Source: Bradyrhizobium sp. JYMT SZCCT0428
GTDB taxonomy: Bacteria > Pseudomonadota > Alphaproteobacteria > Rhizobiales > Xanthobacteraceae
Reading direction: 5' to 3'
NCBI RefSeq assembly: GCF_018131075.1
Contig: NZ_JAFCLS010000013.1
Location: 62,001-126,000 of the forward strand
Length of the DNA stretch: 64,000 bases
Made by a program: the position numbers and the translations under genes. Below are positions 35,051 through 42,438 of the stretch, piece by piece. A model generated the notes under the pieces. The model was not told the origin of the DNA. It worked only from the letters and a program-made list of their open reading frames with translations, and did no database searches. Position 1 is the stretch's first letter, and every line of letters starts with the position of its first letter.

Positions 35051-35086
35051 TCATTCCCCGATGCGCAATTACGCATCGGGGAATGA
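35051..35086. repeat. Perfect 15-bp inverted repeat
   Basis: TCATTCCCCGATGCG and CGCATCGGGGAATGA pair perfectly around CAATTA. The ends (TCATTCC and GGAATGA) match the tips of the other GTCATTCC palindromes of this window. It may act as the terminator for transcripts entering from either side. Confidence 0.6.
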
Positions 35087-35102
35087 AGACCCACGGATCG
35101 GC

Positions 35103-35141
35103 TTGACCTCACACCCCATCATGTAATATCAATAGTTACAT
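35103..35141 (+). promoter_or_regulatory. Rrf2 promoter and operator overlapping the start codon
   Basis: TTGACC (35103-35108) and TATCAA (35127-35132) form a promoter with an 18-bp spacer. ATGTAA-N9-TTACAT (35121-35141), a typical dyad, spans the -10 region and reaches into the ATG at 35140. The expected transcript start is within a few bases of that ATG, with no room for a ribosome site. Confidence 0.55.
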
Positions 35142-35604
35142 GAGAAGAGGCAGCCGATTATCCGGCGTGCTGCACGTCCTGCTGCACATGGCCGAACAGG
35201 ATGAGCCCGTCACGTCAGAGGCGCTGGCAAAAGCCATGGACACTAACCCCGTGGTGATCCGGCGCGTCATGGCGGGGTTGCGTGATCAAGGCTATGTGCG
35301 ATCGGAAAAAGGCCATGGCGGCGGATGGACGCTGGCGCGTGACCTGGCTGATGTCTCCTTGCGCGACATTTATGAGGCGCTCGGCCAGCCCGCGTTGCTG
35401 GCGGTCGGCAACCGAACGGAAGCACCCGGCTGCCTGGTCGAGCAGGCCGTGAACGCCGCCCTCACCCGCGCGTTCAACGATGCGGAGGCGCTGCTGCTGT
35501 CGCGCCTGGCTGACGTGACGCTCGCAAGGTTGAGCGCTGATTTCCACAAGCGCCTCGCAGGTCGCGGCAAAGGCCATCGGCTGGAGACCGCGCATGCAAA
35601 ATGA
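35140..35604 (+). CDS. Rrf2-family transcriptional regulator
   Basis: Winged-helix regulator of 154 residues. The HTH covers about 20-62 ([40 protein letters not shown]), the wing being the GHGGGW loop. The three iron-sulfur ligating cysteines of IscR/NsrR are missing; only one Cys is present near residue 99, so it probably senses thiol chemistry or an organic ligand rather than a cluster. It overlaps the methyltransferase gene by 11 bp and likely represses both. The start codon lies in its own operator. Confidence 0.84.
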   Translation: MRRGSRLSGVLHVLLHMAEQDEPVTSEALAKAMDTNPVVIRRVMAGLRDQGYVRSEKGHGGGWTLARDLADVSLRDIYEALGQPALLAVGNRTEAPGCLVEQAVNAALTRAFNDAEALLLSRLADVTLARLSADFHKRLAGRGKGHRLETAHAK

Positions 35605-36289
35605 TGCGGCCGCCCGGGAAATGCTGGACCATTTCTCCAACCCCGACGCAGGGAAGCATTATGCGGAAGGACCGCGGCGCTTCGTGCCGGGCCTTGCCGA
35701 CCTTCACCGTATGACCGGCATCCTGCTGGCCGAACATGCGCCGCAGGACGCGCGCGTCCTGGTGCTGGGCGCCGGCGGCGGCCTGGAGTTGAAGTCGATG
35801 GCGGAGACCGCGCCGGGCTGGACGTTTGTCGGCGTCGATCCGGCCGCGGCGATGCTGAGACTGGCGGAACGGACACTGGGGCCGCTCAGCGCGCGCGTGC
35901 AGTTCCAGCAAGGCTACATCGACGATGCGCCCGAAGGTCCGTTCGATGCCGCGACCTGTCTGCTCACGCTGCATTTTCTCGGCGCCGATGAACGGCGGCG
36001 GACGGCCAGCGAAATCCACCGCCGTCTCAAACCCGGCGCGCCCTTTGTGGCCGCCCACTCCAGTTTTCCGCAAGGGGCGCGCGCACAATGGCTATCGCGG
36101 TACGCTGCTTTTGGCATTGCTTCCGGCGCCGATCCCGACAAGGCCAACGGCGCCCGCGCGGCGGTCGATAAGAATCTCAACCTGTTCAGCCCGGAACAGG
36201 ATGCGCAGATCCTGCGCGAAGCCGGCTTCAAGGACGTCGAACTGTTCTACGCCGCCTTCACCTGGCGCGGCTGGATCGCGTACGCCTGA
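35594..36289 (+). CDS. Class I SAM-dependent methyltransferase
   Basis: Methyltransferase of 231 residues. Motif I reads [15 protein letters not shown] near 55-69, motif [16 protein letters not shown] near 79-92, and the post-motif region [12 protein letters not shown] near 119-130. These small cytosolic enzymes act on diverse metabolites; the acceptor is unknown. The ATG at 35594 overlaps the regulator gene, so the two are coupled. The C-terminal [17 protein letters not shown] is conserved in related enzymes of the group. Confidence 0.83.
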   Translation: MQNDAAAREMLDHFSNPDAGKHYAEGPRRFVPGLADLHRMTGILLAEHAPQDARVLVLGAGGGLELKSMAETAPGWTFVGVDPAAAMLRLAERTLGPLSARVQFQQGYIDDAPEGPFDAATCLLTLHFLGADERRRTASEIHRRLKPGAPFVAAHSSFPQGARAQWLSRYAAFGIASGADPDKANGARAAVDKNLNLFSPEQDAQILREAGFKDVELFYAAFTWRGWIAYA

Positions 36290-36387
36290 CACGGGCGGAA
36301 CGGCCGGAGCCGTCACCGGCACACACTGCAGCCGTAACGACGTTGGACGGCGCGCTGCGCGGCGGTCGCGTGATATGTCGGAATCCA

Positions 36388-37237
36388 CTACGCGCCTTTA
36401 TGCGGCGTTCGGGGCAACGGTTCCGGGCTGAACATGTCGCGCATTTTCGCAAGATAATGTTCTTCCGAGGTCGTCCAGCGCAGCTCTGCGAGGAGCCAGC
36501 TGTCGGGGCCGGCCGGATAGCGGATATTTCCGCCCTCTTCCGTCGCCGCCGAAAAGACAGCCGCGGCGACTTCCGCCTCGGTGCAGTAAGGCGTCGGGTA
36601 ATTACTCATTTTCGCGAAGAAGGAATGGGCGAAGGTCTCATAATCCGCGGGTATCAGACCCTGCATGCGCGCTCCGCCATTGGCTGCGAAATTGGTGGTG
36701 GGCGCCAGACCCGGCTCGACCAGCCTCGCCTTGATAGTGAACTGGTTCAGCTCATAGGACAGCGACTCGGTGAATCCCTCGACCGCGCATTTGCTGGCGG
36801 TGTAGATCGCCACCAGCGGCATCGGCCCGATGCCGGCGCTTGACGTGATGTTGATGATGACGCCGTGACCCTGCTTGCGCATTTGTGGAATGATGGCGCG
36901 ACACGCCGCGAACACGCCGAAGGTGTTGGTCTCGAAGATCTCGCGCACCGTGGCGTCCGGTGTGGCTTCGACGGCCGATGCCAGGCCGATCCCCGCATTG
37001 TTCACCAGCACGTCAATCGCGCCAAAAGCAGCAACGCCGTCGGCGATGGCCTTGCGGATACTGTCGGCGCTGGTGACGTCGAGCGGAAGCACTCAATCGA
37101 TCCGAGGACGTCGCAAACACGCTCCGATCAGGCCGACGCATGGTCGCGATGACGTTCCAGCCACGATCGAGAAAGAACTCGGCCATCGCCTTGCCATAGC
37201 CCGACGATGTCCCGGTGATGAGGATGGTGTTGGTCAT
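36388..37237 (-). pseudogene. SDR oxidoreductase, frameshifted near 37092
   Basis: A short-chain dehydrogenase split over two frames. The N-terminus, from the ATG at 37237 (GGAG eight bases upstream), reads MTNTILITGTSSGYGKAMAE with the cofactor motif TGTSSGYG; it loses homology after ATSSDRL. The other frame picks up at once with LPLDVTSADS and runs through NNAG, the Ser of SSAGIGPM and YTASK (the catalytic YxxxK) to the stop at 36388. One extra base, or two missing, around 37092-37098 explains it. Everything else is intact, so decay is recent or it is a sequence error. Confidence 0.75.
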
Positions 37238-37325
37238 TTTGGTTCTCCGTTTTCCTTCCGGCAAAATAGACATCGCCGCAGGACGGTCTATAATTGGTGA
37301 TCCATGAATCATTATTGATCGTCCA

Positions 37326-38266
37326 ATGGATCCCCTCAGCGACGTCATCGCCTTGTTGCGCCCAAGCGCCGTGGTCTCGAAACCGATAACGGGCCGCGGG
37401 AGGTGGGGCGTTCGCTATCCAGCGTACGAAGCGCCGGGCTTCGCCATCGTGCTCGCTGGCCGATGTTGGCTCGCCATCAACAAGGCGACGCCAATTGTTC
37501 TCGATCGTGGCGACGTGGTGCTGATGCCGTCTTCGCCGGCCTTTGAGCTGCTTAGCCAGCCGGGCGCCAAATGCATCGCCGGCCGGCCCTCGGACCGGGA
37601 AGTCCGGCATGGCGATCCGAAAGGCAAACCCGATTTTCTGATGCTTGGCGGGTCCTTTCAGCTCGACCCGGTCAATGCGCCGCTTCTGCTCGCTTTGCTG
37701 CCCGGGATGATCCACATCCGCTCTGCCGAAAGCCACGCGGGGCGTCTCGCCAGCATCATTGGCCTCATCATCGACGAATGCGCCGACGACCGGCCCGGTC
37801 GGGAGATGATCCTGGAACGCCTTCTGGAAGTCATGTTGGTGGAGTGCCTGCGCTGGACCGGCGTCGGCGAGGACTCGCTTCCGGCAGGTTGCTGGCCGGA
37901 TTGCGTGACCCGGCGCTGGCTGGCGTATTGCGCGCGCTGCATTCCGACGTCCGGGCCGGTTGGACCGTGGCCGACCTCGCGAAACTTGCCGGCATGTCAC
38001 GATCGGCGTTCGCAGCCCGGTTTTCGGAAACCCTCGGCTGCGCGCCGATGGAGTATCTGTCGCGTTGGCGAATGACGCTTGCCCAGGATGCGCTAAGCCG
38101 CGGCGGAAAGTCGCTCGACCGCCTTGCCGAGGAGATGGGTTATGAATCCGCAAGCGCCTTCAGCACGGCGTTTCGCCGACGCGTGGGATGTTCACCAGGC
38201 ACGTTCGCGCGCTTGCGCCGGGATCGCGATCACCTGCGACAGCCCGAGGCATCCATCGAGGACTGA
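37326..38266 (+). pseudogene. AraC-family regulator with cupin N-terminal domain, frameshifted near 37889
   Basis: An AraC-type activator in two frames. The first part (from 37326) is a cupin sensor: GFAIVLAGRCWLAINKATPIVLDRGDVVLMPSS, through MLVECLRWTGVGEDSLPAG. The sequence then leaves the family, while the neighbouring frame continues LLAGLRDPALAGVLRALHSD and both helix-turn-helices (WTVADLAKLAGMSRSAFAARF and LDRLAEEMGYESASAFSTAF). A single missing base around 37889 accounts for it. The divergent SDR gene 88 bp away, also frameshifted, is the likely target. Confidence 0.75.
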
Positions 38267-38275
38267 CGACAGCTC

Positions 38276-38773
38276 ATGACCATCCGTCCCATCGTCCGCT
38301 ATCCCGACCCGCGCCTTGCGCTCACCGCGCAGCCAGTGACCGCGTTCGACGGCGCGCTGCGCGAGCTGGCGACAGACCTGATCGAGACCATGCACGCTGC
38401 CCCCGGCATCGGCATCACCGCGCCGCATATCGGCGTTTCGCTTCGCGTCGTCGTGCTCGACCTCGACCCGGTCGATGGTGCGCGGACCTATGTCAATCCG
38501 GAGATCATCTGGGCCTCGCCCGAGATGATCATGCACCGGGAAGGCAGCGTCTCGATGCCCGGCGTCAACGACGACATCGAGCGCCATGCCCGGTTGCGGA
38601 TCAGCTATCACGACATCGACGGCCATGCCCGAACCGAGGAATCGCAAGGCCTGCGCGCGGTCTGCCACCAGCATGAGATCGATCAGCTCAACGGGATTTT
38701 CTGGATCAGGCGGCTGTCCCGGCTGAAGCGCGAGCGGCTGATCAAGCGGTTTGAGAAGCTGTTGCGGGGATGA
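38276..38773 (+). CDS. Peptide deformylase-like protein with altered catalytic motifs
   Basis: Protein of 165 residues with the peptide deformylase fold across its length. All three active-site motifs are changed. Motif 1 is GIGITAPH (44-51), where the catalytic Gln is His. Motif 2 is EGSVS (89-93), where the metal-binding Cys is Ser. Motif 3 is HEIDQ (133-137), where the second metal-binding His is Gln. Two of three metal ligands are thus absent, so normal deformylase activity is unlikely. Helices and the remaining core are well preserved, arguing against simple decay. It starts 10 bp after the AraC gene stop. Confidence 0.8.
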   Translation: MTIRPIVRYPDPRLALTAQPVTAFDGALRELATDLIETMHAAPGIGITAPHIGVSLRVVVLDLDPVDGARTYVNPEIIWASPEMIMHREGSVSMPGVNDDIERHARLRISYHDIDGHARTEESQGLRAVCHQHEIDQLNGIFWIRRLSRLKRERLIKRFEKLLRG

Positions 38774-38806
38774 GGTGAAGGCGGGAGCGCCGCTCCTGCC
38801 AGTCGA

Positions 38807-39199
38807 TCACTGCGGAATGCGCGCGATCACCTTGATCTCGAAATCGAAGCCGGCCAGCCAGTTCACGCCCACCGCGGTCCAGTTCGGGTAAGGCGCCTCG
38901 CCGATCGCCTTCAGCCTGATAGGGCCGATCGTCTCCCACTGCCTGGCAGGGTCGGTGTGGAAGGTGGTGACGTCGACGACGTCGTCGAAGGTGCAACCGG
39001 CGGCCTTCAGCACGGCGGCGAGATTGTCGAAGGCAAGCTGGACCTGCTTTGCGAAGTCAGGCTCCGGCGAGCCGTCATCACGGCTGCCGACCTGGCCGGA
39101 GACGAACAGCAGGTCGCCGGAGCGGATCGCCGCCGAATAGCGGTTGATTTCGTATAGCGCCTGCCGGCCGGCAGGGAAGATCGCGTCGCGTTTTGACAT
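38807..39199 (-). CDS. RidA (YjgF/YER057c/UK114) family protein
   Basis: Protein of 130 residues, expected to be a trimer. Family landmarks include YSAAIRSGDLLFVSGQVG, QVQLAFDNLAAVLKAAGCTFDDVVDVTTF and the C-terminal FDFEIKVIARIPQ. The catalytic Arg of true imine deaminases, expected just before the last strand, is not there (WLAGFDFEI), so it belongs to an Arg-less Rid subgroup of unknown activity. It diverges from the TetR gene, whose three operators lie in between, and is the likely target of that repressor. Confidence 0.85.
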   Translation of the reverse strand: MSKRDAIFPAGRQALYEINRYSAAIRSGDLLFVSGQVGSRDDGSPEPDFAKQVQLAFDNLAAVLKAAGCTFDDVVDVTTFHTDPARQWETIGPIRLKAIGEAPYPNWTAVGVNWLAGFDFEIKVIARIPQ

Positions 39200-39257
39200 T
39201 GTTCACTCCATTCGAACAGGCAAGGCCCGGCCGCAACGGTCGCGGCCGGCAGGAGCA

Positions 39258-39327
39258 TTGATATACGCCCCGTATGCCGCTATATCTGTTCATACGCGCC
39301 GTATGACAATGGCATACGCGGCGTATG
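39258..39327 (+). promoter_or_regulatory. TetR promoter with three CATACG-N3-CGTATG operators
   Basis: TTGATA (39258-39263) and TATATC (39281-39286) lie 17 bp apart. Copies of a 15-bp palindrome sit in the spacer (39262-39276, TATACGCCCCGTATG), at the predicted start site (39291-39305, CATACGCGCCGTATG) and downstream (39313-39327, CATACGCGGCGTATG). Centres are 29 and 22 bp apart. The third copy includes an in-frame ATG of the TetR gene. The same region precedes the divergent RidA gene. Confidence 0.72.
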
Positions 39328-39942
39328 TTTTTCGGGAATTTGGCTTTGGTCGCAAAGCGGCGGGCGCAGATGGTGGAGAAGACCCGGGCCAAGCTCATCA
39401 GGGCGGCCCGCAAGGCGTTTGCGGCGGAGGGCTATGCGGCGGCGTCGATGGACGAACTCACCGCCAAGGCCGGCCTGACGCGCGGCGCGCTCTACCACAA
39501 TTTCGGCGACAAGAAGGGCCTGCTGCAGGCGGTGATCGACCAGATCGACGCCGAAATGGTGGCGCGGATGCGCGCCGTGCAGGATCGGGACAAGACCGCC
39601 TGGCTCGGATTTCTCGACGCCAACATCGCCTTTATCGAGATGGCGCTGGAGCCGGAGATCCAGCGCATCATGCTGCTGGACGGGCCGGCCGTGCTCGGCG
39701 ATCCATCGCGATGGCCGAACCAGAACGAGTGCCTGCGCACCACGACGCAAACCATCCAGGCGCTGATCGATGCGAAAACCGTCAGGCCGGTGGATGCGGA
39801 AGCGGCCGCCCGGCTGCTCAATGGCGCCGCGCTCAGCGCTGCGCTGTGGATTGCTGCGGCCGACGATCCCCGCGCCGTCCTTGCCAAGGCGGTCGCGGCG
39901 TTCCGGCATCTTGCGGTCGGGTTGCTGCAGATCGACGAGTGA
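39325..39942 (+). CDS. TetR/AcrR-family repressor
   Basis: Repressor of 205 residues. The HTH covers about 20-65 (KLIRAARKAFAAEGYAAASMDELTAKAGLTRGALYHNFGDKKGLL); the C-terminal ligand domain is all-helical (NIAFIEMALEPEIQRIM onward). Start choice is uncertain: the ATG at 39325 lies in the third operator and lacks a ribosome site, a TTG at 39346 follows GGGAATTT, and an ATG at 39370 begins MVEKTRAKLI. The real protein may therefore lack up to 15 residues. It probably represses itself and the divergent RidA gene. Confidence 0.83.
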   Translation: MFFGNLALVAKRRAQMVEKTRAKLIRAARKAFAAEGYAAASMDELTAKAGLTRGALYHNFGDKKGLLQAVIDQIDAEMVARMRAVQDRDKTAWLGFLDANIAFIEMALEPEIQRIMLLDGPAVLGDPSRWPNQNECLRTTTQTIQALIDAKTVRPVDAEAAARLLNGAALSAALWIAAADDPRAVLAKAVAAFRHLAVGLLQIDE

Positions 39943-39964
39943 CGTGGCGATCGTCACGGCAACT

Positions 39965-40468
39965 TCAGCGCCGCGCGAGCTGCTTCTCATAACGCCAGAT
40001 TTCGAGATCGAACGGGCCGTCAACGGTGTCGAGGCGGTTGACCATGGTCCGGGCAAGATACCATCCGCTCTTCTCGTAAAATTTTGCGGCGCGCGAATTG
40101 CCGATCGCGCAGGCGAGCCAGGCCGTCTCGACGCCGCGCTGCGACATCTGCACCTCCGCGTCCGCGATCAGCGTGGCCGCGACACCCGTGCCGCGCGCTG
40201 CCGATGTGACGTAGAACTGATTGAGCTCATCGCCCTTCAGCATCGCAAAGCCCAATGGCGCGCCTTGCGGGCCGATCACCCGCACATCGGCAAGCGCGGC
40301 GGACATCCGTTCCGCAAAATCCTCAAACGTGCGCGCACGCGCCAGCGCCGGTGGCAGGATCGCCGCATGGGCATCCTGCCAGCCGTCATACCACAGGCGC
40401 GTCAGCACGCTGGTTTCGGAGAGGTCGGCGGGTCTTGGCATCATCGCGTCTACATTATCCTCAGTCAT
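39965..40468 (-). CDS. GNAT family N-acetyltransferase
   Basis: Acetyltransferase of 167 residues. The CoA-binding motif reads FYVTSAARGTGVAATLIADAEVQM near 92-115, followed by WLACAIGNSRAAKFYEKSGW, which holds the conserved Asn and Tyr. ELNQFYV is the preceding strand. Several start codons are possible (40486, 40468, 40443); none has a convincing ribosome site. It diverges from the ArsR gene at 40539, 70 bp away, and is a possible second target of that repressor. Substrate unknown. Confidence 0.81.
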   Translation of the reverse strand: MTEDNVDAMMPRPADLSETSVLTRLWYDGWQDAHAAILPPALARARTFEDFAERMSAALADVRVIGPQGAPLGFAMLKGDELNQFYVTSAARGTGVAATLIADAEVQMSQRGVETAWLACAIGNSRAAKFYEKSGWYLARTMVNRLDTVDGPFDLEIWRYEKQLARR

Positions 40469-40502
40469 ATCGATTGGAAACCTCATCGATCCGACGGCGA
40501 AG

Positions 40503-40550
40503 TTGACTCCGCCGGTGACAAAAGCAATACTTCGCTACATGGTGAAGTAT
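40503..40550 (+). promoter_or_regulatory. ArsR promoter and operator overlapping the start codon
   Basis: TTGACT (40503-40508) and AATACT (40526-40531) are spaced by 17 bp. ATACTTC-N10-GAAGTAT (40527-40550), a perfect 7-bp dyad, spans the -10 box and the ATG at 40539. The predicted transcript start is one or two bases before the ATG, so the message would be leaderless. Confidence 0.58.
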
Positions 40551-40877
40551 CAAGCCTCCCGGATGGACCGCACGTTTTCCGCGCTCGCCGATCCTACCCG
40601 GCGGGCCGTGCTGCTGCGGCTGAAGGAAAAACCCGGGCTTTCGGTGAGCGAGCTCGCCCGGCCGTTTTCGCTGAAACTGCCCGGAATGATGAAGCATCTC
40701 GATGTGCTGTCCGATGCCGGATTGATCAAGCGCAGCAAAACCGGTCGCACGGTGTCGGTCCATCTTTCGGTACGGCCGATGCGGGAGGCCATGGAGTGGC
40801 TCAAGCGGTATGAGCGGCTCTGGACGGTCAGCCTCGATCGCCTTGTTGCGCTCGTGGAAGAGGATGGCGAGCTATGA
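40539..40877 (+). CDS. ArsR-family repressor (non-metal type)
   Basis: Repressor of 112 residues. DRTFSALADPTRRAVLLRL is the first helix pair; VSELARPFSLKLPGMMKHLDVLSDAGLIKRSKTGRTV is the recognition helix and wing. There is no metal-binding Cys box. The ATG at 40539 sits in its own operator and no ribosome site precedes it. It overlaps the SRPBCC gene by four bases (ATGA), which overlaps a GST gene the same way, forming a tight three-gene operon. Similar in plan to the ArsR operon at 12.6 kb. Confidence 0.85.
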   Translation: MVKYQASRMDRTFSALADPTRRAVLLRLKEKPGLSVSELARPFSLKLPGMMKHLDVLSDAGLIKRSKTGRTVSVHLSVRPMREAMEWLKRYERLWTVSLDRLVALVEEDGEL

Positions 40878-41326
40878 CCAAGAGCCTGCCGAGCGTGACC
40901 ATCGTGCGCAGAATAAAGGCCTCGCCCGCCAGGGTTTGGGCGGCGATCACGCAGCCCAAACTGATGATGCAGTGGTGGGGTCCCGATGCCGGACCGACGC
41001 TGCGCGCCGAGGCGGACGTGCGACCGGGAGGCCGCTTCAGCGTCGTCTTCCGGCTGCTGAACGGCGAGGAGCACAATCCCACCGGGGTTTATCAGGAAGT
41101 GGTTCCCGAGAAGAAGCTGGTGTTCACCTGGGACTTGCCGGGAACGAGGGAACGCCAGTCGCTGGTCACGTTTCTGATCGAGCCGATTAACGACGGCACC
41201 AGGCTGACATTGCTGCACGAGCATCTTCCCGACGAAGAGACGCGCAGGAGTCACGAGCAGGGCTGGAGTGGCCTGCTCGACAAGCTGCCACCTTTCCTTG
41301 ATGTTTTTTTTGGAGTTGCCGAATGA
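40874..41326 (+). CDS. SRPBCC (AHSA1-like) protein of the ArsR-GST operon
   Basis: START-fold protein of 150 residues. The N-terminal VRRIKASPARVWAAITQPKLMMQWWGPD and the GGRFSVVF strand are the AHSA1 signature; LLHEHLPDEETRRSHEQGWSGLLDKL forms the closing helix. It shares four-base overlaps with the genes on both sides, so stoichiometric translation is likely. Given the GST partner, it may bind or present a hydrophobic electrophile, but this is inference. Confidence 0.85.
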   Translation: MTKSLPSVTIVRRIKASPARVWAAITQPKLMMQWWGPDAGPTLRAEADVRPGGRFSVVFRLLNGEEHNPTGVYQEVVPEKKLVFTWDLPGTRERQSLVTFLIEPINDGTRLTLLHEHLPDEETRRSHEQGWSGLLDKLPPFLDVFFGVAE

Positions 41327-41970
41327 ACGACCTGATCCTCACCACCTTCGATTGGGTTCCCGAACCGCCGCGCGGCTATGTGCGCGACATCCGGGTGCGT
41401 TGGGCGCTGGAAGAGGCCGGCCTGCCCTACCGCGTCGAGAGCGTGCCGTTTCGGAAACGGAGCGCCGAGCATTTCGCTCACCAGCCGTTCGGCCAGGTGC
41501 CATGGTTGACCGATGGCGAGATCTCCATCTTCGAGAGCGGCGCGATGCTGCTGCATCTCGGCGAGCGCAGCGACGCGCTGATGCCCAGTGATCCGCGCGC
41601 TCGCAGCGATACGAAGGAATGGCTGTTCGCGGCGCTCAACTCCGTCGAGATGGCCAGCCTGCCCTGGTCCTTGCTCATGTTTTCCGGCAACACCGGCGAC
41701 ACGCCGGCCTGGAAACTCTTTGACGGGTTCCTCCACCAGCACCGGCTCAAACACATGGAGGCCGTGCTGGCAGGACGCGAATGGCTCGCCGGGACGTTTT
41801 CCGTCGCCGACATCCTGATGGCGGATGTGCTGCGCCTCGTCGCCCGGTTCGACGGCCTGGCAAAATATCCCGCCTGTCACGACTATGTCGCGCGCGCCAC
41901 GGCCCGACCGTCTTTCGTGAAGGCACACGCGGACCAGTTGGCGCATCTTGCTGCGGCAGATGCAGCTTGA
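41323..41970 (+). CDS. Glutathione S-transferase
   Basis: GST of 215 residues. The thioredoxin-like half ends with QVPWLTDGEISIFESGAMLLHL, which holds the cis-Pro (54-60 region) and the Glu-Ser glutathione contact. The helical half (from about 95) has the N-capping motif FSVADILMADVL. The N-terminus TFDWVPEPPRGYVRDIRVRWALEEAGLPY is longer than in textbook GSTs and has Arg/Asp where Ser or Tyr catalyse, so the reaction is uncertain. Last gene of the ArsR-SRPBCC-GST operon. Confidence 0.85.
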   Translation: MNDLILTTFDWVPEPPRGYVRDIRVRWALEEAGLPYRVESVPFRKRSAEHFAHQPFGQVPWLTDGEISIFESGAMLLHLGERSDALMPSDPRARSDTKEWLFAALNSVEMASLPWSLLMFSGNTGDTPAWKLFDGFLHQHRLKHMEAVLAGREWLAGTFSVADILMADVLRLVARFDGLAKYPACHDYVARATARPSFVKAHADQLAHLAAADAA

Positions 41971-42018
41971 GATTTCTTCACGGCGTTTTCGAACCTCGTC
42001 GGCCCCCAAGCGACGTCG

Positions 42019-42034
42019 TGTGACGTCCGTCACA
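42019..42034. promoter_or_regulatory. CRP/FNR-type TGTGA-N6-TCACA site
   Basis: TGTGACGTCCGTCACA is a two-fold symmetric match to the consensus half-sites of CRP-family regulators, with the standard 6-bp spacing. It is 81 bp upstream of the start codon of the GG-leader peptide gene. Confidence 0.5.
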
Positions 42035-42114
42035 GCGACGCGACGCGTCCTGCGGCATTGATCTGCGCATCGACGGCGGAATGGTCCGCCCGACCTGACA
42101 AGGAGTGGACGACA

Positions 42115-42276
42115 ATGCAGAACATGGAACAGAAGACCTCGGAAATCCGCGAGCTGACCGATGCGGAGCTCGAGACGATCAGCGGCGGCAACATCTTCGG
42201 CGACATTGGGCGCTGGATCGTTCGCCGCTTGAAAGGCGACGGCGACCTTCGCCGTGCGACCGACCGCCCGAACTAA
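42115..42276 (+). CDS. Double-glycine leader peptide, bacteriocin-like
   Basis: Peptide of 53 residues. Residues 1-25 form a classic double-glycine leader: MQNMEQKTSEIRELTDAELE then TISGG, with the LTDAELE helix and GG at 24-25 recognised and cut by C39 peptidase/ABC exporters. The 28-residue remainder starts NIFGDIGRWIVRRLKGDG; its first half is an amphipathic, cationic helix. AAGGAG lies 9 bases before the ATG. No C39 exporter, immunity gene or modifying enzyme is in the window, so it is an orphan relying on a distant exporter. A regulatory or signalling role is an alternative to toxin. Confidence 0.72.
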   Translation: MQNMEQKTSEIRELTDAELETISGGNIFGDIGRWIVRRLKGDGDLRRATDRPN

Positions 42277-42341
42277 AATCATCTTCCAGACTGACCCCCG
42301 CGGCGCAAACGGCGTTCGCGGGGGTCTCTGTCGCACTCAAT

Positions 42342-42418
42342 CGTCATTGCGAGCGCAGCGAAGCAATCCATCGCGCGGCTGAGGAAATGTGGATTGCTTC
42401 GCTTCGCTCGCAATGACG
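42342..42418. repeat. CGTCATTGCGAGC palindromic repeat, copy 1
   Basis: The ends CGTCATTGCGAGCG and CGCTCGCAATGACG are inverted, and the arms continue through AAGCAATCCA/TGGATTGCTT. It can fold into one long hairpin. It lies 65 bp after the GG-peptide stop and could end that transcript. Three more copies are at 48.7, 49.2 and 51.9 kb. Confidence 0.8.
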
Positions 42419-42438
42419 GCGAGAGAACGACGCTGCGA

